A DNA stretch of 64,000 nucleotides from assembly GCF_022009635.1 (NCBI RefSeq), contig NZ_CP091716.1:2867001-2931000 (forward strand). Reading direction: 5' to 3'. Made by a program: the position numbers and the translations under genes. The notes beneath the pieces were generated by a model. The model did not search any database, was not told where the DNA came from, and was given only the letters and a program-made list of their open reading frames with translations. The DNA is from Variovorax paradoxus. GTDB taxonomy: Bacteria; Pseudomonadota; Gammaproteobacteria; Burkholderiales; Burkholderiaceae_C. How positions within the stretch are numbered: the first letter of the stretch is position 1; each line of letters begins with the position of its first letter. This document shows, piece by piece, positions 35,399 to 44,671 of the stretch.

Positions 35399-37951
35399 TC
35401 AGAACTTGTAGCGCGCCGTCAGCTGCACGTTGCGCGGCGCGCCGTACGTGCCCGAATACCACCAGCCCGACACCGACGAGATGTACTTGCGGTCGAACAG
35501 GTTCTGCACGTTGAGCGTCACGGAAAGCTGGTCGTTCACGTCGTAGCGTGCCATCAGGCTGGCCACGGCGTAGGCGCCCTGGCGCGCGGTGACCGTGCGC
35601 TCTATCTGCCAGGCTTCGCCCGTGTAGTAGAAGCCGCTGCTCCAGTCCACGCCGCCGCCCAGCGTGAGCCGGCGCCAGTCGCCCGGCAGGCGGTAGGTGG
35701 TCCACAGGCGGGCCATCTGGCGCGGGAAGGTGGTGTTGATGCGCTGGCCGGTGGCGTCCTTCGAGGTGCTGAAGTTGTACGACGCGGCCACGTTCCAGCC
35801 GCGCGCCAGCGTGCCGTTGAGTTCCAGGTCGATGCCACGTGTGGTGGCGCCCTTGATGGCGCGCGAAGCCGTGTTGGTGGTGCCGGGTACGAAGTAGCCC
35901 GAGTCCGCCTCCGCGATGTTGTCCTGCTTGATCTGGTAGACGGCGGCACTGCTCGTCACGCGGCCGCCGAGGAAGCTGCTCTTGATGCCGGCCTCGTAGG
36001 TGTCGCCCTTTTGCGGATCGAGCAGCGCGCCGTAGCGGTCGATCGAGCTCTGCGGGTTGTAGATCGTGGCAAAGCTCGTGTAGAGCGTGTGGTTCTCGTC
36101 GAGGTCGTACAGCAGCCCGGCATAAGGCGTGAACACGCGCCGCTCGGACGAGGGCGACTTCGAGTCGTAGCCGTCGGTGGTCTTGGTGATGTAGTCGCTG
36201 TCGTAGTTCAACAGCTTGCCGCCCACCACCAGCTTGAACTGGTCGCTCAGCTGGAAGCGGCCCGCGCCGTAGATGCTCTTTTGCCGGCGCGTGCTGTCGA
36301 AGGTAACGAAGCGCTCCCCGAAGACCGGCGTGCCCGCGTTGTTCCAGCGGTAGATATTGACCGGCGCATTGCGCAGGCCCGAAATGTCGAAGCTGCCGTT
36401 GGTGAGGCTGCGGAAGTCGGTGTAGTCGGCACCGATCACGGCCTCGTGCTGGCGGCCGAACAGGGTGAACGGGCCCGTCAGCTTCAGGTCCACTGTCTTG
36501 TTGCGCAGGTCGTAGTCGCGGCGCTCGGCGTTCAGGTTCAGTCCGTCGCCGGTGAACTTGTCGAACAGGCTGCTGTTGACCGCCAGGTACACCGAGTCTT
36601 CGCGCTGCTTCGATTGCAGATAGTTGGCCGAGAGCTTGAGCTTCCAGTCGTTGGCGAGCGTTTGTTCCAGCGTCAGGAAGCCGCTGGTCGAGTTGGTGTT
36701 GAAGCGGTTGTCGCGGCTCGCGCCGCTGAACGACACCGGAAGATCCACCTGCTCGCCGCTGCTGTTGAACAGCGGATAACCCAGGTAAGACAGCGAGCCG
36801 CGCGATCGGTTCTCCTGGTGGTCGATGCCCGCCGTGAGCTTGAGCGTGGAGGTCAGGTCGGCTTCCACCACGCCGTAGAACACGTCCTTCTTCTTGCGGT
36901 AGTAGTCGATGTAGCTGTTGCCTTCCTCGTGCACCGCCACCATGCGGCCGCGCACGCTGCCCGACTCGTTCAGCGGCGTCGAAATGTCGAGCATGCCGCG
37001 CCGGTTGCCCCAGGAACCGACACTGGCTTCAGCCAGCCCCTGGAACGAGGCCGTGGGCTTCTTGCGCACCATGTTGATGATGCCCGACGGGTCGCCCGCG
37101 CCCGTGGTCAGGCCCGATGCGCCGCGCAGCACCTCGATGCGGTCGTACAGCGCCATGTCCGCGATGCTCTGCGAAGGCAGTGCGTCCAGCCCCAGGAATT
37201 CGCTGTGCGTGCTGATTCCGTCGAGCTGGTAGTTGGTGATCGGGTAGCCCCGCGCGCTGGCACTGGTGCGCTCCGTGCCCAGCGTCGAGGTCGACAGGCC
37301 CGGCGTGCGCGCGAGCACCTGCTTGATGCTCGTGAGGTTCTCGTCCTCCATGCGCTGCTGGGTGATGACGCTGATCGACTGCGGCGTTTCCTTCAGGCTC
37401 AGGCCGAGGCCGGTGGCCGAGGTGCTTGGCCCGCGGGCCGTGTAGGCGCCGGTGCCTTCCGTGGTGCCCGTGCGTTCGGCCTGCGCCGTGACGCGCACTT
37501 CGGCCAGCGTGGTGCCTGCCGCTTCCGGCGTCGCGGACGCCGATGCATTGCCGCTCGACGCGACGACCGTCAGCGTGCCGCTCGGCGTCTGTGCCAATGC
37601 CAGCCCGCTGCCCGTCAACGCCTGCTGCGCAGCCTGCGCCACGGTGAAGCGCCCTTGCACCGCCTGGGCACGTCGCCCGGCCACCAGCGATGGCGCCGCG
37701 CTGATGGTGCGGCCGCCCTGGCGGGCGATGCGCGCCAGCACCAGGCCCAGTTCATCGGCCGGCAGGTTCCATTCCATGGCACCGTCGGTTGCGGCGGTAG
37801 CGCCCGGGGCGGCGGATGGTGTCTGCGCGAACGATGCGGTGCTGCCGCATGCGAGCAGGGCGGCGAGCGCCAGGGTGGCCTTGCGAGTCGGCAGGAGCGG
37901 GCCGGCCTTCCGGCGGGCCGGTGAAATAGGGGAGAGCGTCACGTCGGACAT
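35399..37951 (-). CDS. TonB-dependent ferric-siderophore receptor with STN signalling domain
   Basis: The 850-residue outer-membrane receptor has a signal region (TLALAALLACGSTASFAQ), a secretin/TonB N-terminal STN domain (about 58-125), a plug (KETPQSISVITQQRMEDEN) and a 22-strand barrel ending in a terminal Phe (QLTARYKF). An STN domain marks receptors that signal through a FecR/FecI pair, which is encoded just upstream. Ferric hydroxamate-type siderophores are typical ligands, but the ligand is not determinable here. Confidence 0.93.
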   Translation of the reverse strand: MSDVTLSPISPARRKAGPLLPTRKATLALAALLACGSTASFAQTPSAAPGATAATDGAMEWNLPADELGLVLARIARQGGRTISAAPSLVAGRRAQAVQGRFTVAQAAQQALTGSGLALAQTPSGTLTVVASSGNASASATPEAAGTTLAEVRVTAQAERTGTTEGTGAYTARGPSTSATGLGLSLKETPQSISVITQQRMEDENLTSIKQVLARTPGLSTSTLGTERTSASARGYPITNYQLDGISTHSEFLGLDALPSQSIADMALYDRIEVLRGASGLTTGAGDPSGIINMVRKKPTASFQGLAEASVGSWGNRRGMLDISTPLNESGSVRGRMVAVHEEGNSYIDYYRKKKDVFYGVVEADLTSTLKLTAGIDHQENRSRGSLSYLGYPLFNSSGEQVDLPVSFSGASRDNRFNTNSTSGFLTLEQTLANDWKLKLSANYLQSKQREDSVYLAVNSSLFDKFTGDGLNLNAERRDYDLRNKTVDLKLTGPFTLFGRQHEAVIGADYTDFRSLTNGSFDISGLRNAPVNIYRWNNAGTPVFGERFVTFDSTRRQKSIYGAGRFQLSDQFKLVVGGKLLNYDSDYITKTTDGYDSKSPSSERRVFTPYAGLLYDLDENHTLYTSFATIYNPQSSIDRYGALLDPQKGDTYEAGIKSSFLGGRVTSSAAVYQIKQDNIAEADSGYFVPGTTNTASRAIKGATTRGIDLELNGTLARGWNVAASYNFSTSKDATGQRINTTFPRQMARLWTTYRLPGDWRRLTLGGGVDWSSGFYYTGEAWQIERTVTARQGAYAVASLMARYDVNDQLSVTLNVQNLFDRKYISSVSGWWYSGTYGAPRNVQLTARYKF

Positions 37952-38029
37952 TCCTCGTCGGTTCTGTCTGGGTTGATCGGAGTGTTCAACCCTGTATGTC
38001 CCGCGAGGGTGCGAAAACCCGTCAGCTCA

Positions 38030-39028
38030 TCAGCCCGTATGCACGTCCACGTACACCACCAGGTCGCCCCAGCGCCGCACGCGCAGCGGCAGCGTGTCGA
38101 CCAGGTCCTGCAGCACCTGCATCGGCCGGTCCAGCGGATACACGCCGAAGACCCGAACGCGCGCCGCCTCCGCGCTCACGCGCAACACGGCGGGCGTGTA
38201 GGGGCGCAGCGCATCGACCACTTCGGACAGCGGCTGGTCATGCACTTCCAGCACGCCCGACGACCACGCGCTGGGGTCGACACGCGTGGCGAAGATCGCC
38301 TCCACGCTGTCTTGCCGCATCCAGGCGCTGCCGCCTTGCTCCAGCGCAACGCCGGGGCCTTCGTCGCGCGGCGCCAGCCGCACGCTGTGTTCGAGCACCG
38401 ACACCAGCGTGCGACCCTCTTCCTGCTGCACCATGAAGCGCGTGCCCAGCGCGCGCACCGTGCCTTGCGCGGTCTGCACGACAAAAGGCCGCAGCGCATC
38501 GGCTGCGACCTGCGCAATCAACGCGCCCGCGCGCAGCCGCACCAGCCGCTGCGTGGAACTGAAATACAAGTCGGCCGACGAGCGAGCATTGAGCAGCAGG
38601 TCGCTGCCGTCTTCCAGCGCGAAGCGACGGCGTTCGCCCGTGCCCGTGCGCAGGTCGCTCGACCAGGCCATGAGCGGCGAGCGCCGGTCGAGCCAGATCC
38701 CGCCGCCGGTGGCCGCGAGCAGCGCCACGGCGGCGCTCCCCAGCAGCGCGCGGCGGCGCGGGCGGTGGTCGCCGGGCGCGCTCAGCGCACGCATGCTGGG
38801 CGTCGCATGGCCGCCGGCCTGCAGCTGGCTCAATGCGGGCGTGATCCGCTGGTTCAGCCGCTGCTGCAGGTTGGTCCAGGCGGCGGCATGCGCGGGGGCG
38901 GCGTCGAGCCACTGTGCAAAGGCCTGCTGGTCGCTGTCGCTGCTGTGGCCCGAGTCGAGCCGCACCAGCCAGTCGATGGCCTGCTCGGTGACCGCATCCA
39001 GCGGCAGCGCGTTGGCGTGTGCGGCCAT
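38030..39028 (-). CDS. fecR: FecR-family anti-sigma / sigma regulator
   Basis: The 332-residue inner-membrane protein has an N-terminal DUF4880 cytosolic domain (AIDWLVRLDSGHSSDSD, FAQWLDAAPAHAAAW), one membrane segment (about 95-112) and a periplasmic FecR domain (GTGERRRFALEDGSDLLLNARS). It relays receptor binding to the sigma factor. It sits 1 bp after the sigma gene and 78 bp before the receptor gene. Confidence 0.93.
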   Translation of the reverse strand: MAAHANALPLDAVTEQAIDWLVRLDSGHSSDSDQQAFAQWLDAAPAHAAAWTNLQQRLNQRITPALSQLQAGGHATPSMRALSAPGDHRPRRRALLGSAAVALLAATGGGIWLDRRSPLMAWSSDLRTGTGERRRFALEDGSDLLLNARSSADLYFSSTQRLVRLRAGALIAQVAADALRPFVVQTAQGTVRALGTRFMVQQEEGRTLVSVLEHSVRLAPRDEGPGVALEQGGSAWMRQDSVEAIFATRVDPSAWSSGVLEVHDQPLSEVVDALRPYTPAVLRVSAEAARVRVFGVYPLDRPMQVLQDLVDTLPLRVRRWGDLVVYVDVHTG

Positions 39029-39029
39029 C

Positions 39030-39542
39030 TCAGGCCTCCAGCTGCGCAGGGCAGGTGTACAGATGCACGATGGCCTGCTTCACGTACCGCTCGACCGACG
39101 TAATCGAAATGCCCATGCGCACCGCGATGTCCGCGTGCGCCAGGCCTTCGAGCCGGCGCAGCAGAAACGCCTCGCGCACCTTGGGCGGCAGGCCGTCCAG
39201 CCAGCGGTCGATGGTTTCGACGGCTTCGCGCACCAGCGCGTAGGTTTCCGGGGAGGGCGCCAGCTCTTGCGGTTGCGCCGCAAGCGCGTCGAGCCATGCG
39301 CGTTCCAGCTCGCGGCGGCGCCAGAAGTTGTAGAGCACCCGCTGCGCCAGCGTCGTCAGGTAGGCGCGCGGCTCCTGGATCGCCTGCGCCTGCCCGCCGC
39401 TGATGACCCGCACGAAGGTGTCCTGCGTCAGGTCCGCGGCCGTGTGGCCGTCGCCCAGCCGGCGCCGCAGCCAGCCTTGAAGCCAGTCGCGGTGCTCCCG
39501 GTAGAGCGCGTCGATCGGGGCTGTCGCGGCGGGGGAAGGCAT
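39030..39542 (-). CDS. fecI: ECF sigma factor, FecI-like
   Basis: The 170-residue sigma factor has region 2 (TAADLTQDTFVRVI, EPRAYLTTLAQRVLYNFWRR) and region 4 (LDGLPPKVREAFLLRRLEGLAHADIAVRMGIS). It heads the fecI-fecR-receptor cluster. A Fur-like box precedes it, so iron starvation should switch on the set. Confidence 0.93.
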   Translation of the reverse strand: MPSPAATAPIDALYREHRDWLQGWLRRRLGDGHTAADLTQDTFVRVISGGQAQAIQEPRAYLTTLAQRVLYNFWRRRELERAWLDALAAQPQELAPSPETYALVREAVETIDRWLDGLPPKVREAFLLRRLEGLAHADIAVRMGISITSVERYVKQAIVHLYTCPAQLEA

Positions 39543-39560
39543 GAAACGAAAATGCGGCAG

Positions 39561-39577
39561 ATGAGAATTGCTCTCAT
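39561..39577. promoter_or_regulatory. Fur-box-like operator upstream of fecI
   Basis: ATGAGA-ATTGC-TCTCAT is a perfect inverted repeat beginning 19 bp upstream of the fecI start. Its sequence follows the GATGAGAATNNNTCTCAT type of Fur site common in betaproteobacteria. Iron-loaded Fur would block transcription. Confidence 0.7.
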
Positions 39578-39671
39578 TCTATCTGTCGGCCCGCAGTGCC
39601 CACCCCAAGGCCGCGGGACTGCCCGATGCGGCATACTCCCCACCCCCTCAAACTCACCAGAATTCCACTGA

Positions 39672-40595
39672 ATGGACAAGGAAGTCGACCCCCGCGTACT
39701 CACTGTGATCGACGAGATGCGGCTCTCGGGCCCCAGGCTCACACCGGTCGAGATCGTCGCAAAGATGGGTGTGTTCGACGCTCGCGACAAGCCTTTCGAG
39801 CATGCCTGGCTGGCCACTGGCGACAACGTCATCGCCACCATCTGGGCCGAATGGGTGAACGTGGCCGCCAACGGGCGCTGGTTCTACCTCGAGTCGCTCG
39901 ACGTGCACCACCGCGCCGGCGGCGGTGAACGCAACGCACAACAGATACAGCGCGCCAAAGACCGGCTCGCGCTGCTCAAGCGCAGCTACGACAGCGGCAG
40001 CGGCTTTCGTGCCGTGGTGCAGACCAACCGCATCGCCATCCTCGAAGTCGAAAGCAACAAGGACGCCAAGGTGTCCACCCGCGTGCGCGACGACGACGAA
40101 TGGCACGTTGCCAGCTGGGAACCCGATCTGAAACTGGCCGTGCTCGTGCGCGGCCCGAGCGGCTGGACGCCCACCGACGCCGAAGTGCAGGCCGCCAGGG
40201 CGCGCGGCAACGTGCCGCAGCCCATCTCGACCACGGCCAATGCGGCCGCGGCAGGCGGCGGCGACAAGGCATCGCCCGAACAGGTGCAGGCCGCGGCCCT
40301 CGAATACGTCGTCAAGCACTTCACCGGCTACGGCTACAAGGCCGAGAACATGACCGGCAAGGGCTTCGACCTCGAAGTGTCCAACGCCAAGGGCCAGACC
40401 CTGCTGCGCGTGGTCGTCAAGGGCACCGCACCGGGCGTGCCCAGTTTCAAGCTCAGCAAGGAAGAAAGCGACTGCTCCAAGCGCGAGGCGCTGTGGCGCC
40501 TGCTGGTGGTGACCGATGCCGGCAGCGGCGTGGCGCAGCACAAGATCTACAAGCCGACGGAGATCAATTCGGCGCCGGGGTTTGATCCGGCTTGA
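39672..40595 (+). CDS. Hypothetical protein with DUF3883-like (PD-(D/E)XK-type) C-terminal domain
   Basis: The 307-residue protein has an unassigned N-terminal region (about 1-165), a low-complexity Ala linker (about 185-200) and a C-terminal domain like DUF3883. In that domain Asp233 (GKGFDLEV) and Lys250 (LRVVVKGT) fit the D...(E)xK nuclease pattern. The Glu expected two residues before Lys is Val248, so the site may be inactive. Its last 32 bp overlap the convergent glycosylase-like gene. Confidence 0.6.
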   Translation: MDKEVDPRVLTVIDEMRLSGPRLTPVEIVAKMGVFDARDKPFEHAWLATGDNVIATIWAEWVNVAANGRWFYLESLDVHHRAGGGERNAQQIQRAKDRLALLKRSYDSGSGFRAVVQTNRIAILEVESNKDAKVSTRVRDDDEWHVASWEPDLKLAVLVRGPSGWTPTDAEVQAARARGNVPQPISTTANAAAAGGGDKASPEQVQAAALEYVVKHFTGYGYKAENMTGKGFDLEVSNAKGQTLLRVVVKGTAPGVPSFKLSKEESDCSKREALWRLLVVTDAGSGVAQHKIYKPTEINSAPGFDPA

Positions 40596-41946
40596 TCGAC
40601 AACTCGGGGGGTGTCATCAGACGAGCGACCGCCTCTTCGAAAGCGGGTGCTCCAGCGTTCGATATCCGCAGGTACCCGGGGTGCGGCATGTGGAGCAGCA
40701 ACTGCGGAGGTGCATTCCGCAAACCGCTCACCAAGAAGTTAACGGGCTTGGTGCCACCGGCCATGGTCGCGACATCGATCGAGGCCTGGCTGGAGTTTTG
40801 TCTCCAGTCCGCAAGCAGGGGCGAATGGAACCCCTTCGTTTCCGTGAGGCTTCGCACGACGATCACGACCTTCGGTCGAAACAGCGTGAGCAGGCGCGAC
40901 AGCTGCTCGTCTGCGAACTCGATCGCTCGCTCCAGCAGCGCTGAATCGAGAGCCTGCACTAGTTCTGCAAGCTTGCTGCTCCCCCATGGCAGATAGTTCA
41001 CCATGGCCACCGCGTCGCTGCTGAATCCCGCTTTCTGAATAGCCCGGAAGAGCGAACGCCATCCAGGTTTGCTGTCGGATTGAGGGGTCCAGCCCGCGCG
41101 GGCAGTGCGGTCAGCGCCGAAGTAGGCCTCGCCGAAGTATCCGCTTCGTAGTTGCTCTTCAAGCGTGCCGTAGGGCGAGCCCGCAACGAGTTCGCCGGCA
41201 TTGGGGTTCGAGCCAAGGATCAGGACATCCAGCCTTCGCCTCTCCAATGCGGCCGCGACCTCGTCGAGCGTGCTGCAGCCGAACGCCGTACCCCTGAATG
41301 GAGTCGAGTAACTCAGCGTTCCCGGCAACAGCTGAACGTTTTCCGAACGGCCGGCAAAGAGCGCAGGCGCTTCCACGAGGGATCGCAAGAGCGCGCGCGT
41401 TTCCGTCGAATCGATCTTGATGGGTGGCTGAGAAATTGTCGGGGCGCCTCGATCTAGAAGGCCCGAGCAGACAGCGGCGGAAATCGGAGGTAGCGCCAGA
41501 GCGGGATCGACCTCGTCGTTGCCGTCAGGCGTCTTCACCGTCTCAGGTTCCGCCTGACCGGACAAGACGCGGACAAGCTCTGTGAGCACTTCACCAAGGT
41601 CGGCGTGGATGCTGACGTAGCTGCTCTTAATGATTACCTTCGCGCCTCGCTGCTCAAACTTGCTGGTGAGCCCTGTCAACTGATCCTTGCACCGGCTCGG
41701 TATGGCCGGCCCGTGTGTGACCTTCAGGTACGGCGCTTGCGTAGACGGATACCAAGCCTCGACAGATCGAATGCCCCACAGATTGGCGACTGCGAACAGC
41801 TTGTCATAGTCCTGCCCCGCATTCGCGTTGGGCTTTACTTCACGGATGGAAAACACGCGCTCCAATCCAATTGATTGGGCCAAGGCGCGAAACTGATTTG
41901 CGCGCGCTTCTCGAGCTTCTTGCGATTGGGAGCAAAAGTTGGTCAT
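40564..41946 (-). CDS. Protein with uracil-DNA glycosylase-like fold in its C-terminal half
   Basis: The 460-residue protein has an N-terminal half that is unassigned. Residues 240-430 follow the UDG superfamily order: motif 1 as LILGSNPNAG (244-251), a central NYLPWG (317-322), a hydrophobic strand VVIVV, and motif 2 as MPHPGYL (420-426). Canonical motif 2 is HPS, so activity is uncertain. The ATG at 41946 is chosen because upstream residues are unlike the rest. The function could be DNA base excision or a non-catalytic nucleotide sensor. Confidence 0.55.
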   Translation of the reverse strand: MTNFCSQSQEAREARANQFRALAQSIGLERVFSIREVKPNANAGQDYDKLFAVANLWGIRSVEAWYPSTQAPYLKVTHGPAIPSRCKDQLTGLTSKFEQRGAKVIIKSSYVSIHADLGEVLTELVRVLSGQAEPETVKTPDGNDEVDPALALPPISAAVCSGLLDRGAPTISQPPIKIDSTETRALLRSLVEAPALFAGRSENVQLLPGTLSYSTPFRGTAFGCSTLDEVAAALERRRLDVLILGSNPNAGELVAGSPYGTLEEQLRSGYFGEAYFGADRTARAGWTPQSDSKPGWRSLFRAIQKAGFSSDAVAMVNYLPWGSSKLAELVQALDSALLERAIEFADEQLSRLLTLFRPKVVIVVRSLTETKGFHSPLLADWRQNSSQASIDVATMAGGTKPVNFLVSGLRNAPPQLLLHMPHPGYLRISNAGAPAFEEAVARLMTPPELSIKPDQTPAPN

Positions 41947-42507
41947 GGGGGCTTGCGTTTCGTGGCGCCATAGTCTCCACCAGACCATGCCGCTGCGCGC
42001 GACGACTGAAGGCGAGAACCAAGCATGGCAGCGCTTTCCGTTAGACAGCCGCTGCAGACGAGCCTGCTGCTTGTTTGCCCGGCTCAACGGCGGCGAAACG
42101 CACCCAACTGTCAGAGCTTTGTGTCCCGCCACTTCATCCCGGCAGATATCTCATCGATTCGAGAATTCCTCGACGAAATCTTTTCTCTTGCGCGGCTTCG
42201 CTTCTCTACAGTGAATGCCCCTGCCGCAAGACGCCCCTCCTTGTGGGCGACGAACACCGTGAAAAGGAACTCTCCGAACTTCTGATCAAGTGAACTGATG
42301 AACCGCCCACCTCACGGCGGGTTGCCGGTGCTCCCTTGGTGCATCGGTGCGAACGTGAGGCACAAAAGGCGACGGCCAGGGCGCGCAAACACCCTGACCG
42401 TCTGACCACATGACGTGCACTACTTTTCAGAGAAAGCACACCAAATGGCTGAGCGAATTATGGCCGGGCGTTCTGCGCCCAAATCTTCCCGCCGCACACG
42501 TGGCACC
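41947..42507. other. 560-bp stretch without a confident gene
   Basis: Several short overlapping frames exist (for example 42025-42285), but none has a ribosome site, biased codon use or a family match. The stretch is AT-richer than average near 42110-42300. It separates the glycosylase-like gene from the next small gene and is likely non-coding or eroded. Confidence 0.5.
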
Positions 42508-42726
42508 ATGAACCCGACGGCGACCACCACCCCGACAGCCGACGAGGCAAGAGACCTGCTCGAAATCAAACTGGCGCAGCTGAATTCGCTGCTGTGGTGC
42601 TGTTATGGCGACGGCAATGGATGGTTCGAGGAGGCGGGGGAGAAGCACCGGGATCACATGCTCTGGATCGCTGCGGATTTGGCGCGAGAGGCGGAGATGT
42701 TGTTGGAGGTGAGTGTGAGGGGGTAG
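42508..42726 (+). CDS. Small hypothetical protein
   Basis: This is a possible 72-residue acidic protein (MNPTATTTPTADEARDLLEI then KLAQLNSLLWCCYGDGNGWF). The frame is open back to 42415, so the start is uncertain. The pattern resembles small proteins of unknown function found in pseudomonads and Burkholderiales. It lies upstream of the type VI module but has no clear link to it. Confidence 0.45.
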   Translation: MNPTATTTPTADEARDLLEIKLAQLNSLLWCCYGDGNGWFEEAGEKHRDHMLWIAADLAREAEMLLEVSVRG

Positions 42727-42892
42727 GTAGGCCGGCCGGGACCTGGAGCTTTCCTCCACGCCATGTCGCGCCGAGGGTTGCCATAGCTTCCCGTCGTTGC
42801 AGGCGAGTTTAAAAAAACGCACCAAGCGGTCTTCAGCATTGTTGAGATTCAGCGCCTCCATATTCGCCGATGATCAGGCGAAGGAGGGCTGA

Positions 42893-43450
42893 ATGAAAAT
42901 AATCGGATGGATACGCGAGGGCGATAAAGCCGCTTGTGGCGGCGTCGTAGCCGAAGCTCATTTCAGTTGCATGAGCTACGGTCGTGCACTGTCATATGAG
43001 GGGGCGGCAATTGCTTGCCGGAAAAACTGTCACGCCATATCTCGCGGGCATCGCGCATCGTTGCCGAACGGCCGCGAAATGCTCATCCACGGCGACATAA
43101 CTACCGGTGGATGCCCGCTTATCTCAACCCTCAATGACATTCACGGGATCGACTATGAAGGTGGAGCAGCCGTTCCAGAAGAGTTCTTCCAGAGTCCAGC
43201 GAGCGGCTGGGTTGCAGGCCCGGGCACTCCCACACCCCTCGAATACGACGAACAAGTTCAGTTCAGCGCCACTGGAAATGCCGCGCTGATCGGCTTACCG
43301 TACTACGTCGAGACCCTGGACGGGCGCACATTCTCGGGGCGCGCCGGAGCTGATGGTTTGCTCCTGCGCGTCGGCACCTACGGCGCAGACGAGTACGCGG
43401 TCTATTGGGGAGACGAAGCTCTTGCCAGGATGGCGGGGAGCGACGAATGA
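42893..43450 (+). CDS. PAAR-domain protein of a type VI secretion effector module
   Basis: The 185-residue protein has an N-terminal PAAR domain (about 1-90): IREGDKAACGGVV, SRGHRASLPNGREMLIHGDITTGGCP supply the repeated loop-and-Cys/His pattern that caps the VgrG spike and delivers cargo. A C-terminal extension of about 95 residues probably connects to the effector. Its stop overlaps the start of the amidase gene, so the two are coupled. No other type VI structural gene is in the window. Confidence 0.85.
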   Translation: MKIIGWIREGDKAACGGVVAEAHFSCMSYGRALSYEGAAIACRKNCHAISRGHRASLPNGREMLIHGDITTGGCPLISTLNDIHGIDYEGGAAVPEEFFQSPASGWVAGPGTPTPLEYDEQVQFSATGNAALIGLPYYVETLDGRTFSGRAGADGLLLRVGTYGADEYAVYWGDEALARMAGSDE

Positions 43451-44058
43451 CGACAAGAAAACTGGCGCAGCAGGTCCAGGTTCAGACGAACACCGTCAAG
43501 GAGTCGATCTGCAAGGTCAACGTGACTGCAGTGAGGTTTGCCGACCTGTGGAGCGCTTATCCAAGTGGATATCCATATGTCGATGCAAAGACCGGAAAGC
43601 CACCAAGAGGCTACGAAAACCAGTGCGCAATCAAAGTGAGCAAGGCACTTCACGGCGTGGGTGTCGAGATGAAGTCTTTCAGGGGGAGTTCGATCTCGCT
43701 CGACAAATTGAGAGCCGGTGTAGTCGCGACGGAACTTTCGAACTGGCTCAAGTTGCAGCCCTTTTGTGGTCTTCCTGAGCAACCGGAGAATGTGACGGGA
43801 CCGGACTGGCAGGAGAAGATAAAAGGCAGAACCGGGATCATCTACTTCGAGGACTACTGGCGCCGAAGTGGTGAGAGCAAAACCGCAACAGGCGATCACA
43901 TCGACCTATGGAATGGATCTCGTCTTCCCGCCAATGCTGCAAACAACGCGCGCCGGATCGGGATTAATAGCGTCCAGTGGTTGCCTTGGCCGCTTGATGA
44001 TTTCAATTTCAGCGATCTGGCGGGAAGCAAGAAGATTCTTTTCTGGGAGGTGAAATGA
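43447..44058 (+). CDS. tae4: Type VI secretion amidase effector, Tae4 family
   Basis: The 203-residue protein is an NlpC/P60-type peptidoglycan amidase of the Tae4 family. The catalytic Cys60 is in GYENQCAIKVS and His151 in TGDHIDLWNGSRL, both in the usual context. It would cut the peptide stem of peptidoglycan in the periplasm of a competing cell. There is no signal peptide, consistent with delivery by the preceding PAAR protein. ATGA overlaps link it to both neighbours. Confidence 0.9.
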   Translation: MTTRKLAQQVQVQTNTVKESICKVNVTAVRFADLWSAYPSGYPYVDAKTGKPPRGYENQCAIKVSKALHGVGVEMKSFRGSSISLDKLRAGVVATELSNWLKLQPFCGLPEQPENVTGPDWQEKIKGRTGIIYFEDYWRRSGESKTATGDHIDLWNGSRLPANAANNARRIGINSVQWLPWPLDDFNFSDLAGSKKILFWEVK

Positions 44059-44666
44059 AAAGATTGTGGGTGTGCCTGATGCTCGCACTCGTCGGTCTGT
44101 TCTGTGGCGTCGCCGTTTCAATGCTCAATGGCGCATTCGAGGCAAGGCATTGCGGCGAAGATTGCGCGAGTGCTGCACTCGGGTCTCTGTTGGCCTGGGC
44201 TGGAGCTGGCGTCGTCGTATTCCTGGTCTTAGGGCTGGTGCTTTGGCCGCGAACACGAAAGACGTTCAAGAGCCTTGTCTGGGTTGCTCTTCTTCTCGCG
44301 TCCGCTTCAACGCTTCCATCTTTGGGTATCTACGGCTATGAACTGCACAGCAGATACTGGAAGGATGAATGGAGCAGGCATATTCCAAATTCCGACTACA
44401 GCTTGATGGTGATCGCAGCCAATTCAATTGAAGTAACGACCGCGGGAGCCGAATCAAAAATCCAGATAAAGCAATGGGAGCGCTGCGCTTTGGGCTCTAT
44501 TGATTGTGAAAAGAAGCCGCGTTCGCTGGAGGCGATATGCCTCGGCAGCGGAAAGGTCGTCACGATTGAAGAATCGAAATGGCCCGTCTTCCGGCGCATC
44601 CCTGACGAGGATCTGCAGGGTTTGAATGACAGGCCAGGTGACATGCAGCTGTGCAAGGTGCGGTAG
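44055..44666 (+). CDS. Membrane protein, probable immunity factor for the Tae4 effector
   Basis: The 203-residue protein has three N-terminal transmembrane segments (about 4-24, 45-65 and 73-93) and a periplasmic-type C-terminal domain of about 105 residues with paired Cys (CALGSIDC). The start overlaps the tae4 stop. Known Tai4 immunity proteins are small and periplasmic, so this would be a different, membrane-anchored kind. The immunity role is inferred from position. Confidence 0.6.
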   Translation: MKRLWVCLMLALVGLFCGVAVSMLNGAFEARHCGEDCASAALGSLLAWAGAGVVVFLVLGLVLWPRTRKTFKSLVWVALLLASASTLPSLGIYGYELHSRYWKDEWSRHIPNSDYSLMVIAANSIEVTTAGAESKIQIKQWERCALGSIDCEKKPRSLEAICLGSGKVVTIEESKWPVFRRIPDEDLQGLNDRPGDMQLCKVR

Positions 44667-44671
44667 AGACC

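Noticed and set aside
42025..42293. Three overlapping plus-strand frames in the gap before the small gene
   Set aside because: They cover the same DNA in different frames, lack ribosome sites and have no family features.
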